This document shows, in pieces, positions 18,484-26,390 of a stretch of DNA of 64,000 bases (positions are counted from its first letter, which is position 1; every line of letters starts with the position of its first letter). The notes below the pieces were generated by a model. That model had not been told where the DNA came from. It saw only the letters and a program-made list of their open reading frames with translations, and ran no database searches. Both the position numbers and the translations under genes were made by a program. The DNA is from Bin80 sp965215475 (GTDB taxonomy: Bacteria; Bacteroidota; Rhodothermia; Rhodothermales; Bin80). The DNA lies in the NCBI GenBank assembly GCA_965215475.1, contig OZ244061.1:248001-312000 (forward strand). Direction: 5' to 3'.

Positions 18484-21021
18484 TGCCCTGCCTTGTTATC
18501 AATACTTATATTTGACAATAAAACTTTTATTGCGTATTCTTGTGTTATTCTTCACTTTACTATGCAAAAAATGCAAGTACAGCAAACCATTTTAGCGACT
18601 CTTCGGAGCGATTTGCCGACCTTGTCCGAGCTCGTCACCTCAAATCAGGACAAGAGTCGTCAGGCTCTCGGGAAACTGATTTGTTCAAAGTTCAAGTTGT
18701 TGAATACCAAGGGACGACCTCGTATTTCCGGTTGCATGAAGGCGTTATATGTTCTGGAAGAGGAAGGACATGTTTCGCTTCCCAAGCCTCAGACGGCTTC
18801 CTTTGTTCGTGGTCCGCGTCTACTGGAGGAAAGTGTTCCAGCCCCGGTTGACGTTCCCGCAGATGTGCGGCAGATTCAGGATTTGGAGATTCTTCTGGTC
18901 ACGGGTTCGCAGGCTCGTGCAATCTGGAATACGCTTCTCGCTCGGGAGCACCCAAAAGGAACGACTACATTTGCGGGTGCTCAGGTGCGGTATTTGATTC
19001 GGAGTACCTCTGGGTACCTGGGTGCGGTGGGCTTTTCCGCCGCGGCATTGCATCTAGGGGCACGCGATGCCTGGATGGCATGGGATCTCAGCACCCGTAT
19101 GCAAAACCTGTATCGTGTCGCGAACCTCAGTCGGTTTTTGATCCGCCCAGAGATTCGTTGCAAGAATTTGGCGAGTTCCATCTTAGCACGCGTTTTGCAT
19201 CGACTTCCCTCTGATTTTATGGCCCGCTATGATTATGCGCCCTATGTGGTAGAAACGTTTGTGGGTCCAGACTACGATGGAACTTGTTTTCGGGCTGCGG
19301 GATTTCACTATCTAGGGCGTACAAAGGGACAGGGACGGCATGCGTCGGCTACGGATGCGCCCAAGTCAAAGAAAAAGATATTTGCCTATGAGTTGGATCC
19401 AAACTGGCGTACACACCTGGGGGTTCCCTTTGTGGACTTATATCCGCGTCTGGAGCCGGGCACTGGATTGGATGCGGACCACTGGGCGAATCAGGAGTTT
19501 GGCCGTGCAGAGCTTGGGGATCGTCGTCGCACGGCCCGCTTGGTCAAAAGTGTACGTCTGATGGCCAACACGGTCGGTACACCTGGCACGGCATCCCCCA
19601 AGCGCGATTCCGCGGCACTTCAGGGGTACTACAGGTTCTTTGCAAAGGCCGATGAACTCGGCATTTCCAATGAGGATATTCATGCCCCGCATTTGCAACG
19701 GACCATTGAGCGAATGCGAACCCAAGAGACGGTGCTTTTTATTCAGGATGGCACCAAACTCTCGTTCACGACGCGAACCCATACAGAGGGCTTTGATGTC
19801 ATTGGAGAAAACCAGACCAGTGCAAAGGCCTACGGAATTCGTCTCCATGCAACGATTGCCGTGAGTGCAGAGGAAGGACTTCCATTAGGGATCGTGAACT
19901 GCAGTTATGGGAAACAGACCCCAAAAACACAGACTTGGCTGGATGGACTGCATGCGGTTGAGAAAGCCAGCGAAACGCTGCCTCGCAAAACTCGTGCAAT
20001 TTGTGTGATGGACCGAGAGGCCGATGCATTTGAGATTTTGTCCGAGCAGCGCGCCTTACAGCGAACCGAGATTTTGGTGCGGGCCAAACATGACCGTGTG
20101 CTGGACAAGTCCAAAAACACTCGACTTTTCAGGACCATGCGAAAGGGATCGCCTGCCGGGCTAGTAGAGTTGAAGGTGGAGGATTTGAGTCGTCGGATGA
20201 AATCGGGGCGTGTGACCAGTGAAGGTCGGCCGGGCCGAAATGCGCGTATGGAAATTCGCTTCCGTAAAGTGATGCTTCCCCCAACCAAGGATCCAGCGCA
20301 CGCTCCCATGCCCGTTTGGGGGGTCCATCTACGTGAACTTAATCCACCTGAGGATGCAAAGCCGATTGAATGGTATTTGGTAACGACACAAGAGGTTACA
20401 AGCCTGAAAGAGGCACAGCAGATGATTAACTATTACAAGTTGCGCTGGCGTGTGGAAGATACCTTTCGGGTGCTCAAGAGTGGCTGTAAGGTAGAAAAGT
20501 TACGGTTCCAGAAACCAAAGGTCCTGCATCGGGTACTGACGGTATACATGATTATTACCTGGCGCATCATGCTAATGACTCTAATGGGACGTGTGGCGGG
20601 GGACTTGGAGATGGAGGTGTTTTTCAGAGGATCCGAGGCGAAGATGCTCCAAGTCTATGCTGAGAATTATCGACTTCCTGTTCCCACAAACGTATCTTCG
20701 GCGATCCTGACGGTGGCGATGATGGGGGGCTATATGAACCGTAAACATGATCCACCGCCCGGTCATGAGATCATGTGGCGTGGCTATTCAAGTTTGCAGA
20801 TCCGCGCCGTTGCGTATGAGGAGTTGGAAGCCATAGGTAAAGTAAACTGGTAGAGAATCCGTCTGTGTAGACCGGTTGATTCAAGAGTATTTTTCCAGGA
20901 CTTCAACTCGGAAATCATGCTGAAATGGAATGGTCTGGAAGGCTATACCATACAAATTCTTGAAATTTGTGATGGATCTACGCATACTTAATTGTCAAAA
21001 TATACTTTTGGCTACAGGGCA
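18484..21021 (+). mobile_element. IS4-type insertion sequence carrying a DruA-like domain, 2538 bp
   Basis: The element is bounded by 7-bp perfect terminal repeats TGCCCTG (18484-18490) and CAGGGCA (21015-21021), and the similarity continues inward (ATATTTGACAAT against ATATTTTGACAAT on the other strand). A 5-bp direct repeat GGCCT flanks it at 18479-18483 and 21022-21026. The boundaries are confirmed independently because removing the element restores the metallophosphoesterase frame. It holds one large transposase gene. The 5-bp duplication and long gene differ from the best-known IS4 members (IS10/IS50 make 9-bp duplications), so this may be a distinct subgroup. Confidence 0.93.
18562..20853 (+). 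CDS. IS4/Tn5-type transposase fused to an N-terminal DruA-like (DUF4338) domain
   Basis: From ATG 18562 the product is 763 residues, far longer than the 400-480 of ordinary IS4 transposases. Residues about 1-80 look like a winged-helix segment (SRQALGKLICSKFKLL, LYVLEEEGHVSLP). Residues about 108-275 match the DUF4338/DruA pattern: YLIRSTSGYLGAVGFSAAA, LGARDAWMAWD, NLSRFLIRPEIRCKNLAS, VVETFVGPDYDGTCFRAAG and LGRTKGQGRH. From about 306 a Tn5-type DNA-binding domain follows (WANQEFGRAELGDRRRTARL), then the catalytic core with FIQDGTKLSFT, VMDREADAFEIL and the YREK signature YKLRWRVEDTFRVLK, so the DDE triad is intact. DruA itself is a component of the Druantia defence system; here the domain is part of a transposase. 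Confidence 0.9.
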   Translation: MQKMQVQQTILATLRSDLPTLSELVTSNQDKSRQALGKLICSKFKLLNTKGRPRISGCMKALYVLEEEGHVSLPKPQTASFVRGPRLLEESVPAPVDVPADVRQIQDLEILLVTGSQARAIWNTLLAREHPKGTTTFAGAQVRYLIRSTSGYLGAVGFSAAALHLGARDAWMAWDLSTRMQNLYRVANLSRFLIRPEIRCKNLASSILARVLHRLPSDFMARYDYAPYVVETFVGPDYDGTCFRAAGFHYLGRTKGQGRHASATDAPKSKKKIFAYELDPNWRTHLGVPFVDLYPRLEPGTGLDADHWANQEFGRAELGDRRRTARLVKSVRLMANTVGTPGTASPKRDSAALQGYYRFFAKADELGISNEDIHAPHLQRTIERMRTQETVLFIQDGTKLSFTTRTHTEGFDVIGENQTSAKAYGIRLHATIAVSAEEGLPLGIVNCSYGKQTPKTQTWLDGLHAVEKASETLPRKTRAICVMDREADAFEILSEQRALQRTEILVRAKHDRVLDKSKNTRLFRTMRKGSPAGLVELKVEDLSRRMKSGRVTSEGRPGRNARMEIRFRKVMLPPTKDPAHAPMPVWGVHLRELNPPEDAKPIEWYLVTTQEVTSLKEAQQMINYYKLRWRVEDTFRVLKSGCKVEKLRFQKPKVLHRVLTVYMIITWRIMLMTLMGRVAGDLEMEVFFRGSEAKMLQVYAENYRLPVPTNVSSAILTVAMMGGYMNRKHDPPPGHEIMWRGYSSLQIRAVAYEELEAIGKVNW

Positions 21022-21530
21022 GGCCTAGGCCTGCCAACCTCTATGTCTGAAGCTAGCCGTGCTATTGAATCCGTCCTGGAAGAACACAACAGGAACGTGG
21101 TCAATAATAAAGTTGTAGCCTGCTTCTGTGGCCATCATCATATTGATCGGCATACGCGTAAGAATGATATCCATTATCTATGGATAAATAGTGCTTCTTA
21201 CTATTGGGTTGGAGAAGAGTACGGACGCATGGCACCATACACACATGCGCTGTACACGTTTATCACTTTCCACTCCGATGGATTTATGGAAATTGAGGCT
21301 TGTGACAGTGACTGGGTAGCTCCTGCCCCTGCTGATCGCGGTTTTCCCGGAGCTGACGAATTGACGCCGTTTATTTCTGCTCGACGCCTTGAATACTAAT
21401 ATAAACAGTCTCAATCGTGTATCTTGATGGCAGTTGCTGTTTTTGGTTTCAGTCAACCATCAATACCAGAGCATCTATAGATCAGTATAGAATTGTTTTG
21501 GAATTATATAGAATACTTCAAATTTTTCCC

Positions 21531-21734
21531 TTACTTCGCGGGCTTGATTTTCTTTTTCGGAGTATTGAGTAGCACCTTCACAATCTCCATAGGAGTCCGT
21601 CCTCCGTACCTCGGATTCGAACTCGGAGTATTCATAACCCGATCAAACTCCGCTTGAACACGATCCAGTTCTGCGCCTGATTCAGAATCTTGCATTACGA
21701 TCTTATTTGATTTTTTTACGCCTTGTGATTGCAT
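21531..21734 (-). CDS. Small hypothetical protein, possibly a transposase tail
   Basis: This 67-residue open frame is not recognised with confidence. The segment RVQAEFDRVMNTPSSNPRYGGRTPMEIV resembles the end of integrase-type transposases, where a GGRTPxE motif is common, and it is followed by a lysine-rich tail (TPKKKIKPAK). The first 20 residues do not look like such a transposase. It may be a remnant with a chance start or a genuine small basic protein. It stands alone after the metallophosphoesterase end, convergent to it. Confidence 0.35.
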   Translation of the reverse strand: MQSQGVKKSNKIVMQDSESGAELDRVQAEFDRVMNTPSSNPRYGGRTPMEIVKVLLNTPKKKIKPAK

Positions 21735-21823
21735 AGGACAGATCTCTTGCTCATGAATATGTAAATATAATTATCTAAACAAATAAACGGTCGTAATTCG
21801 GGAGTAGTTCTTCCAGAAACAGT

Positions 21824-21853
21824 AAAGGCCCCACCGATTCCGGCGGGATCTTT
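21824..21853 (-). terminator. Hairpin after the lipoprotein/membrane protein pair
   Basis: Read on the minus strand, AAAGATCCCGCCG and CGGTGGGGCCTTT can fold with one or two mismatches around a short loop. It lies 30 bases beyond the stop of the 83-residue membrane protein gene, in the right place to end that minus-strand transcript. Confidence 0.5.
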
Positions 21854-21882
21854 ACAAAACAAACCTATAGCGTGACGTAAGT

Positions 21883-22134
21883 TTATGCCTCGTCCTTATT
21901 CCGACCGACAGCCCGGATTTTTAATAAAGCATCAGAGAATCCATAGATTATTATTGCAAGCCCCCCAAACCATATCCATGACGGATCAGAATAGATGATG
22001 ATTATGCTAGCAAATGCAACGGACGCAAAAGAAGTCAGCCATAAATTTTGCATAGGCGATAGCTTCCTTTTCCAGATTATAATCATTGGGAGGGCAATTA
22101 AGAAGACAATACCAGAAATAATCGTAAACATCAT
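21883..22134 (-). CDS. Small three-helix membrane protein, partner of the Cys-rich lipoprotein
   Basis: This 83-residue protein is mostly three hydrophobic helices: FTIISGIVFLIALPMIIIW, WLTSFASVAFASIIIIY and WIWFGGLAIIIYGFSDAL. A short charged C-terminus (KIRAVGRNKDEA) follows. I do not recognise a family. The start is 2 bases after the stop of the Cys-rich lipoprotein gene, so the two are almost certainly co-transcribed. A role in immunity, export or anchoring of the neighbour is conceivable but is pure inference from the arrangement. Confidence 0.6.
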   Translation of the reverse strand: MMFTIISGIVFLIALPMIIIWKRKLSPMQNLWLTSFASVAFASIIIIYSDPSWIWFGGLAIIIYGFSDALLKIRAVGRNKDEA

Positions 22135-22136
22135 TT

Positions 22137-22892
22137 CTATCCGTCCCTGCAGGTTCTACATGCCCAACATGGCAAGTCTTCCTCACACCAAGCACACCCA
22201 CATAGCCACAAACCGCCAATAGCTCCCCACCAACCACCAGACAAACCACCCACAATACCACATGCATAAACCGCAATCATATCTCCGCATGCTCCTGGTC
22301 CACCACCACAGGCTCTACAGCATTCGGGACATTCATCGTCAACTGATGTTTTTGATAATATCGATGATTCCAGAACAAAAGAGGCGGTAGGAACAGGAAG
22401 ATCCCGGAGATGACTCAGATTCTCAACAAATCTGTCAATCTTTTCGTTGTTGACTTCACATGCTTCTGAAAATCTCGGTTCATCCTGATATTCAGAAAGT
22501 GCTGGGAATTTTTCCATCACAGATCTCGCCGTTTCATTGACCGAAATAATATGATCACTCGGGAAAATCCTTGATAATGAAATAACATCTTCATCATCCA
22601 ATAAGCCAGCATCCGCTTTGAATGCCACAGATAAAGATTCTTTTGTTAACAATCCATTATCCAAAGCATCAAACAACATACTCAAGCTTTTCTGTCCAAG
22701 CTCATTAAAGTGTTTGAATTCATCAGAACTAGTAATCTCGGATACTAATTCATGCTCCGCAATCACTTTATCCTCTTGAGAAATTTCAGTAACGGCGGAA
22801 TCGTTACAACCGATTGCAAAGACCAATAATCCGAAGGCTAGTAGAAAAATGAGGGGCGACAGGGTTCTTAAAGCCTGAATAAAGTATATCAT
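22137..22892 (-). CDS. Lipoprotein with a Cys-rich, halocin C8-like C-terminal domain
   Basis: The 251-residue product has a signal peptide with lipobox FAIGC (Cys29). A middle part of about 155 residues is acidic and helical. The last 65 residues are strikingly different: 12 cysteines in a Gly-rich frame, with CPECCRACGGGPGACGD, YACGIVGGLSGGWWGAIGG, LCGCAWC and CWACRTC. The layout, a long N-terminal part followed by a compact Cys/Gly-rich hydrophobic peptide, resembles the haloarchaeal halocin C8 precursor, in which the C-terminal peptide is the bacteriocin and the N-terminal part gives immunity. The resemblance is of pattern, judged by eye; it could equally be a disulfide-rich surface domain. 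A small membrane protein follows 2 bases downstream. Confidence 0.55.
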   Translation of the reverse strand: MIYFIQALRTLSPLIFLLAFGLLVFAIGCNDSAVTEISQEDKVIAEHELVSEITSSDEFKHFNELGQKSLSMLFDALDNGLLTKESLSVAFKADAGLLDDEDVISLSRIFPSDHIISVNETARSVMEKFPALSEYQDEPRFSEACEVNNEKIDRFVENLSHLRDLPVPTASFVLESSILSKTSVDDECPECCRACGGGPGACGDMIAVYACGIVGGLSGGWWGAIGGLWLCGCAWCEEDLPCWACRTCRDG

Positions 22893-23041
22893 GGTTGTAT
22901 TTTGTTAAAGGGTAACATCGCACGGACAATAGGGCTCGTCTCCGTTTCCGTGCGCTGCCAATATACACAATTCACATCAAACAATGAAGTTGATCAATCA
23001 CTAAGTGGTTACTTTGAGATATTACTCCCATTTTTTGACCA

Positions 23042-23254
23042 TTACGCTGCTTTCTTACGTTTCAGCCATCCTTTATCCGTGAGTAGTACCAGTAACTCTT
23101 CTTGCGTCTTAGTGCCTTTGAGTTTATTACACGAGCCACAAAGAAGTTGAAGATTCGAGATATGATCCGTCCCTCCCTTTGATTTGGGAATGATGTGATT
23201 GACCTCAAAATAACGGGGCTTGAAATGTTCTTCGCATCCGTTACAAAAGCCTCC
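23042..23254 (-). pseudogene. HNH endonuclease domain cut off from the upstream methyltransferase by an amber codon
   Basis: Directly after the TAG that ends the methyltransferase, the same frame stays open for 70 codons and encodes a textbook HNH nuclease module. It has CNGCEEHF (first zinc pair), then EVNHIIPKSKGGTDHISN (catalytic histidine and asparagine region), and LQLLCGSCNKLKG (second zinc pair). Known relatives of this methyltransferase carry such a domain at their C-terminus, with sequence like YGxQxGxCNGC at the junction. The TAG here replaces what was probably CAG (Gln). No ATG or GTG start lies at the right place to translate the domain alone, so unless the stop is read through it is silent. 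Confidence 0.85.
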
Positions 23255-24325
23255 CTACTCACCATATAGATATTTCTTATTGCGCTCATCATTGTAACGA
23301 ATCGGAATATCTATATCCGTGCGTTGTGGAATATCTGTGTGGTGAATCCCCTTATGGAATACTCCCACCTCGTTCATTAACCGTTCTTCAACTAGGTCGG
23401 CTGCCTTGGGGCTGATGTCAATACCAACCCACTGCCGGTTCTCTAATTCTGCTGCGATACAGGCAATGGCGCACCCGCAGAACGGATCCAAGATCATATC
23501 TCCCTCATTACTTGATGCTCGTGTAATTCGCCTTAACAGTGCAATAGGTTTTTGGGTTGGATAACCGACACATTGACCTTTTTGGCGTGCAGCAATGGCA
23601 AATCCGTTTCCCTTTTCTTGTGCCCACCAAGTTTCGGGTACTTTACCGTTGGCGAGTTCATACTTGCCTTCAGAAAGCCCGGACCCTCGTAATCCTTCTT
23701 TGAAGTTAGCTTGGGTTTTTCCATGATGGTTTATGCGAACTGTATCGGCATTAAAAACCCATGTTTCCCCGATAGAATACCAATAGATGGTATCATGCTT
23801 ACGATTGAACTGGCGCATATTTGGGGATCCAGGCCCAGTGTAACACCACACAATTTCATTTCGAAAGTTTTTCTTGCCGAATATTGCATCCATCAGTAGT
23901 TTTAGGTGATGCCCTGCTGTCGAATCACAATGCAAGTAGATACTACCAGTTGGCTTCAGGACCCTACGTAATTCCATAATCCGTATTGCCATATAGATCA
24001 GGTATGACATCATAGAATCTCCATGAATATCCCGTGTCGCTTGGAGCAATGAATACAGCCCAGGGTAATCATGTTTAATCTCACCATGCCACGCGAGGTT
24101 AATGTCATCCAAACCCCAAGTATCCTTAAATGCAACACCCGCAGCTAAACTACCAATCGTAGCAGCATAATTCGCATTAGAATTGAACGGGGGATCCAAG
24201 TAGATTAAATCGATACACTCCGAATTAAATCCACGGAGTATATCCAGATTATCCCCTGTCCAAATCGTCTGATTGACAAAATTCCCCTCCCCCCCCCCCC
24301 CCATATGGTTATCGTATGCGATCAT
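23255..24325 (-). CDS. Site-specific DNA methyltransferase (N4-cytosine/N6-adenine type), candidate phase-variable gene
   Basis: The 356-residue product has the catalytic motif LDPPFNS near residue 45 and the AdoMet-binding DPFCGCAIACIAA near the C-terminus. This is the beta-class order, and the protein would methylate an exocyclic amino group in a specific DNA site. TLDVxW-type family features include TIWTGDNLDILRGF at the start and VGYPTQKPIALLRRI. The start is uncertain: ATG 24325 or ATG 24304. In both cases codons 2-6 of the second start are a run of 14 Gs (24289-24302). Slippage in that run would switch the frame. The C-terminal HNH domain of the family is severed by a TAG at 23255. An IS3 remnant lies immediately upstream. 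No cognate restriction gene is otherwise visible. Confidence 0.88.
   Translation of the reverse strand: MIAYDNHMGGGGEGNFVNQTIWTGDNLDILRGFNSECIDLIYLDPPFNSNANYAATIGSLAAGVAFKDTWGLDDINLAWHGEIKHDYPGLYSLLQATRDIHGDSMMSYLIYMAIRIMELRRVLKPTGSIYLHCDSTAGHHLKLLMDAIFGKKNFRNEIVWCYTGPGSPNMRQFNRKHDTIYWYSIGETWVFNADTVRINHHGKTQANFKEGLRGSGLSEGKYELANGKVPETWWAQEKGNGFAIAARQKGQCVGYPTQKPIALLRRITRASSNEGDMILDPFCGCAIACIAAELENRQWVGIDISPKAADLVEERLMNEVGVFHKGIHHTDIPQRTDIDIPIRYNDERNKKYLYGE
24289..24302 (-). repeat. Poly-G tract of 14 at the methyltransferase start
   Basis: On the coding (minus) strand 14 consecutive Gs begin with the G of ATG 24304, followed by A and another GGGG. It encodes MGGGGEG. Homopolymeric G tracts of this length inside the 5' end of DNA methyltransferase genes are known contingency loci in several host-associated bacteria. 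At 14 the frame is open from both candidate start codons. Confidence 0.95.
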
Positions 24326-24389
24326 CTATGCAATCAGATCCTTATACTTCAATCGTTTCCCGACCATGCCCTCTACGACTTGGATTCCT

Positions 24390-25413
24390 TTAAGGCCATC
24401 GTGGTTCCGCCAGTATGAAAACAAATGTGAAATTAGCGTCAGAACTGTCCTCTACAGCCGATAGTTCATCGTATAATTTATTAACATTTGGGATTTTAAC
24501 CATCGGTAAAAAGACGTTGGCGTTCATCAATCTGTTGACGTTCAATCGTGTTAGAGATGAGTTCCTTAGCGATGGTGGCAGACTCATAGGGAACCTCCAG
24601 CCCACGACATAGCGACTGCAGACATCCAGAATGACATACAACTTGAAGTAGCGTCCTTTACGGGGCCCTTTTAGTGTGGTACTATCCTAACTCCACAGTT
24701 GATTGGGGGCTGTGGCCAGCAGTTCAGCGGTGGATGGGTTCTCTGGTTTCTACGCTCTTGAACCAAACGATTGTCCTGTAAAATACGATACATGGTCTTC
24801 CGGCGACACAAATACCGGCCTTCATCAAGGAGCCTGGCCCCGATCTGACGGGGAGGTAGATCCATAAATCGCTCCGAATACAACGTATCCAGAATCTCTG
24901 CCCGTTTCGTTGGAGACCATCTGCGTGCATTCCGGTACTTCCTGGTGTGCACTGTTTGTGCACGTTGGCTCCGGTAATAGGTGGACGGGGAGATCCCCAC
25001 ATATTGACAGGCATTGGTAATCCCCACGATTGCACGTAACTCAAGGATCATCTAGATCTTAGCTAGGCGTCCTTGTGCGGGCTGCTTTCGGAAAAAAGCA
25101 TTGAGATTTTTTTTTGAATCTCAATGATGTTATTTGCCTTTTTCAGTTCTCTGTTCGACTGGCTGAGATCTTTCTTGAGTCGTTGGATCTCTTCGTCCTT
25201 AGCCGTCAGCTCCTTGCCAGCTTGCGCCGCACCAAACAATGTGCCCTTTGAGCGCTGATGACGTCACTGCGTCAGATGAGAGGAATACAAGCCCTCTCTA
25301 CGCAACATAGCCCCTACATCCTCGCGCGTCTCACAGCTATCGACTGACTCCAGAATACGCAGCTTATAGCTTGCACTAAACCTGCGTCGCTTTGTTCTGG
25401 GGATCACCTCCAT
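24390..25413 (-). pseudogene. IS3-family element remnant (orfA and orfB pieces)
   Basis: On the minus strand from ATG 25413 the reading starts MEVIPRTKRRRFSASYKLR and LRREGLYSSHLTQ, a typical orfA helix-turn-helix, then a leucine-zipper stretch (EIQRLKKDLSQSNRELKKAN). The orfB part begins near 25051: GITNACQYVGISPSTYYRS, SERFMDLPPRQIGARLLDEG and CRRKTMYRIL, with a last piece YVILDVCSRYVVGWR from the catalytic core near 24630. Stops and shifts interrupt it, and the glutamate end is lost. It lies head-on to nothing and directly upstream of the methyltransferase; whether it inserted there or was brought in with it is unclear. Confidence 0.8.
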
Positions 25414-25499
25414 TGATGGAGACTTTTGCCCCTCATCTTTGGGGGCAAAGAATCATTATTTTTCATGACAATAAAAGATGGTTGTAAATGAAGTCGCTT

Positions 25500-25769
25500 T
25501 CATGAAAAAACGAATTCCAACCCACACTGTGTGTCATTTTTATTGGCACAGAGGGATCCTACTATCAACGGTAAAATTACAGTTAGGACTTGTTTATAGG
25601 TAACTCGATGACGAAGCCCGGTTTCAAGATTCCCAATTCTTTCAGATAAATCAGATTGTTCCGATTTACTAGCATACTTCAAATCAGAAATCTCACGTTC
25701 TGATTCAAAACGATCAGCTACGTATTGATCAAGAGGAACGTTAGGCTCCGACTCCTTCTCGCCCGGCAT
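25500..25769 (-). CDS. Coiled-coil protein with one membrane segment, next to a Panacea gene
   Basis: The 89-residue product begins MPGEKESEPNVPLDQYVADR, continues as a heptad-rich helix (SEREISDLKYASKSEQSDLSE, shown in part) and ends with a hydrophobic segment YKQVLTVILPLIVGSLCA. Its ATG lies inside the last codons of the Panacea (SocA-like) gene in another frame, so the two overlap by 29 bases and are translationally linked. In published Panacea (PanAT) systems the antitoxin's partner is a small, variable toxin, and some of these act on membranes. This protein is therefore a candidate toxin or a toxin-derived remnant. The function is inference from position. Confidence 0.5.
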   Translation of the reverse strand: MPGEKESEPNVPLDQYVADRFESEREISDLKYASKSEQSDLSERIGNLETGLRHRVTYKQVLTVILPLIVGSLCANKNDTQCGLEFVFS

Positions 25770-26160
25770 TATGTTCTCTGTATAATTTCCCGTAATATTG
25801 TTGAATTAGTTCATCCGGGATAACGTGCAGAATGCCATGGACTCGCCGAACCTGATCCCATGGAGATCCTGGTTTATTCTCAATAGCACCTAAAGATCAT
25901 GAATCCAAATCGTTATGTGTATCCAACACGGAATCAATCAATGATTCTTGTCTATCGCTTAATTGACCAATCACGAATTTTGGATCTATCCAGTGGGATT
26001 CTATCCGTATGCGAACGTCAATGAATAGCATAAATCGATGATAAACACTCGGTATTATTGGACCGTGTGCCCATGCTTCGGCTTTCTCCTTTATAAGCGG
26101 AACCTCATAGATAGTGTCCGTCCGCAAAACACCTAAGATAGCGAAAAAACATGCCCTGTA
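25741..26160 (-). pseudogene. Panacea (SocA-like, DUF4065) antitoxin-type gene with an internal stop
   Basis: The frame encodes EVPLIKEKAEAWAHGPIIPS and VYHRFMLF in the middle and KPGSPWDQVRRVHG at the end. The AWxxGPxxPxVYH and GSPWDQV motifs are hallmarks of the Panacea/SocA domain. A single TGA at 25897-25899 interrupts the frame (DLDS-stop-SLGAIENKPG), at a position where the family commonly has Trp, so TGG to TGA is a likely mutation. Upstream the similarity continues to about 26160 (ACFFAILGV), then a TAG and no start follow, so the N-terminal 20 or so residues are lost or altered. The gene appears inactive. It overlaps a coiled-coil/membrane protein gene. Confidence 0.72.
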
Positions 26161-26390
26161 GGCTTTCTAAGGGCGTATTTTGTCACAATTTCCCCGATTT
26201 CTTCACGGTGAATCTTATGGAGGCCTCTTCGGGAGCGTTGGTTTTCAAGGGAGTTTTTATTTCTTCAAGAATCGCACTGGAAGCATCTGGGGAGTGGGTT
26301 TTCTCTTATAATTTTTCTTCGTGAAGAATGCGGCCCGCCTCCAGGCTGGGACGTACAAGGAAAAATACTGCGAATCTTCGAGTTTTTTTT

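Larger units (their letters stand above)
17921..21399 (+). pseudogene. Metallophosphoesterase gene split by an IS4-type insertion
   Basis: The two halves are 17921-18483 and 21027-21399. If the insertion and one copy of its 5-bp duplication are removed, the frame closes exactly and gives 311 residues, reading HQGLGLPTS across the joint. All calcineurin-like motifs are present across the two parts: ADLHHG (metal site I), LQLGDF (II), GNHDM (III) and VHQG (IV) on the left, and CGHHHIDRH (V) on the right. The protein would be a metal-dependent phosphohydrolase with no obvious signal peptide. ATG 17921 is the first plausible start; the IS66 end lies about 90 bases upstream, so an original longer N-terminus cannot be excluded. 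The gene is disrupted and probably inactive. Confidence 0.92.
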
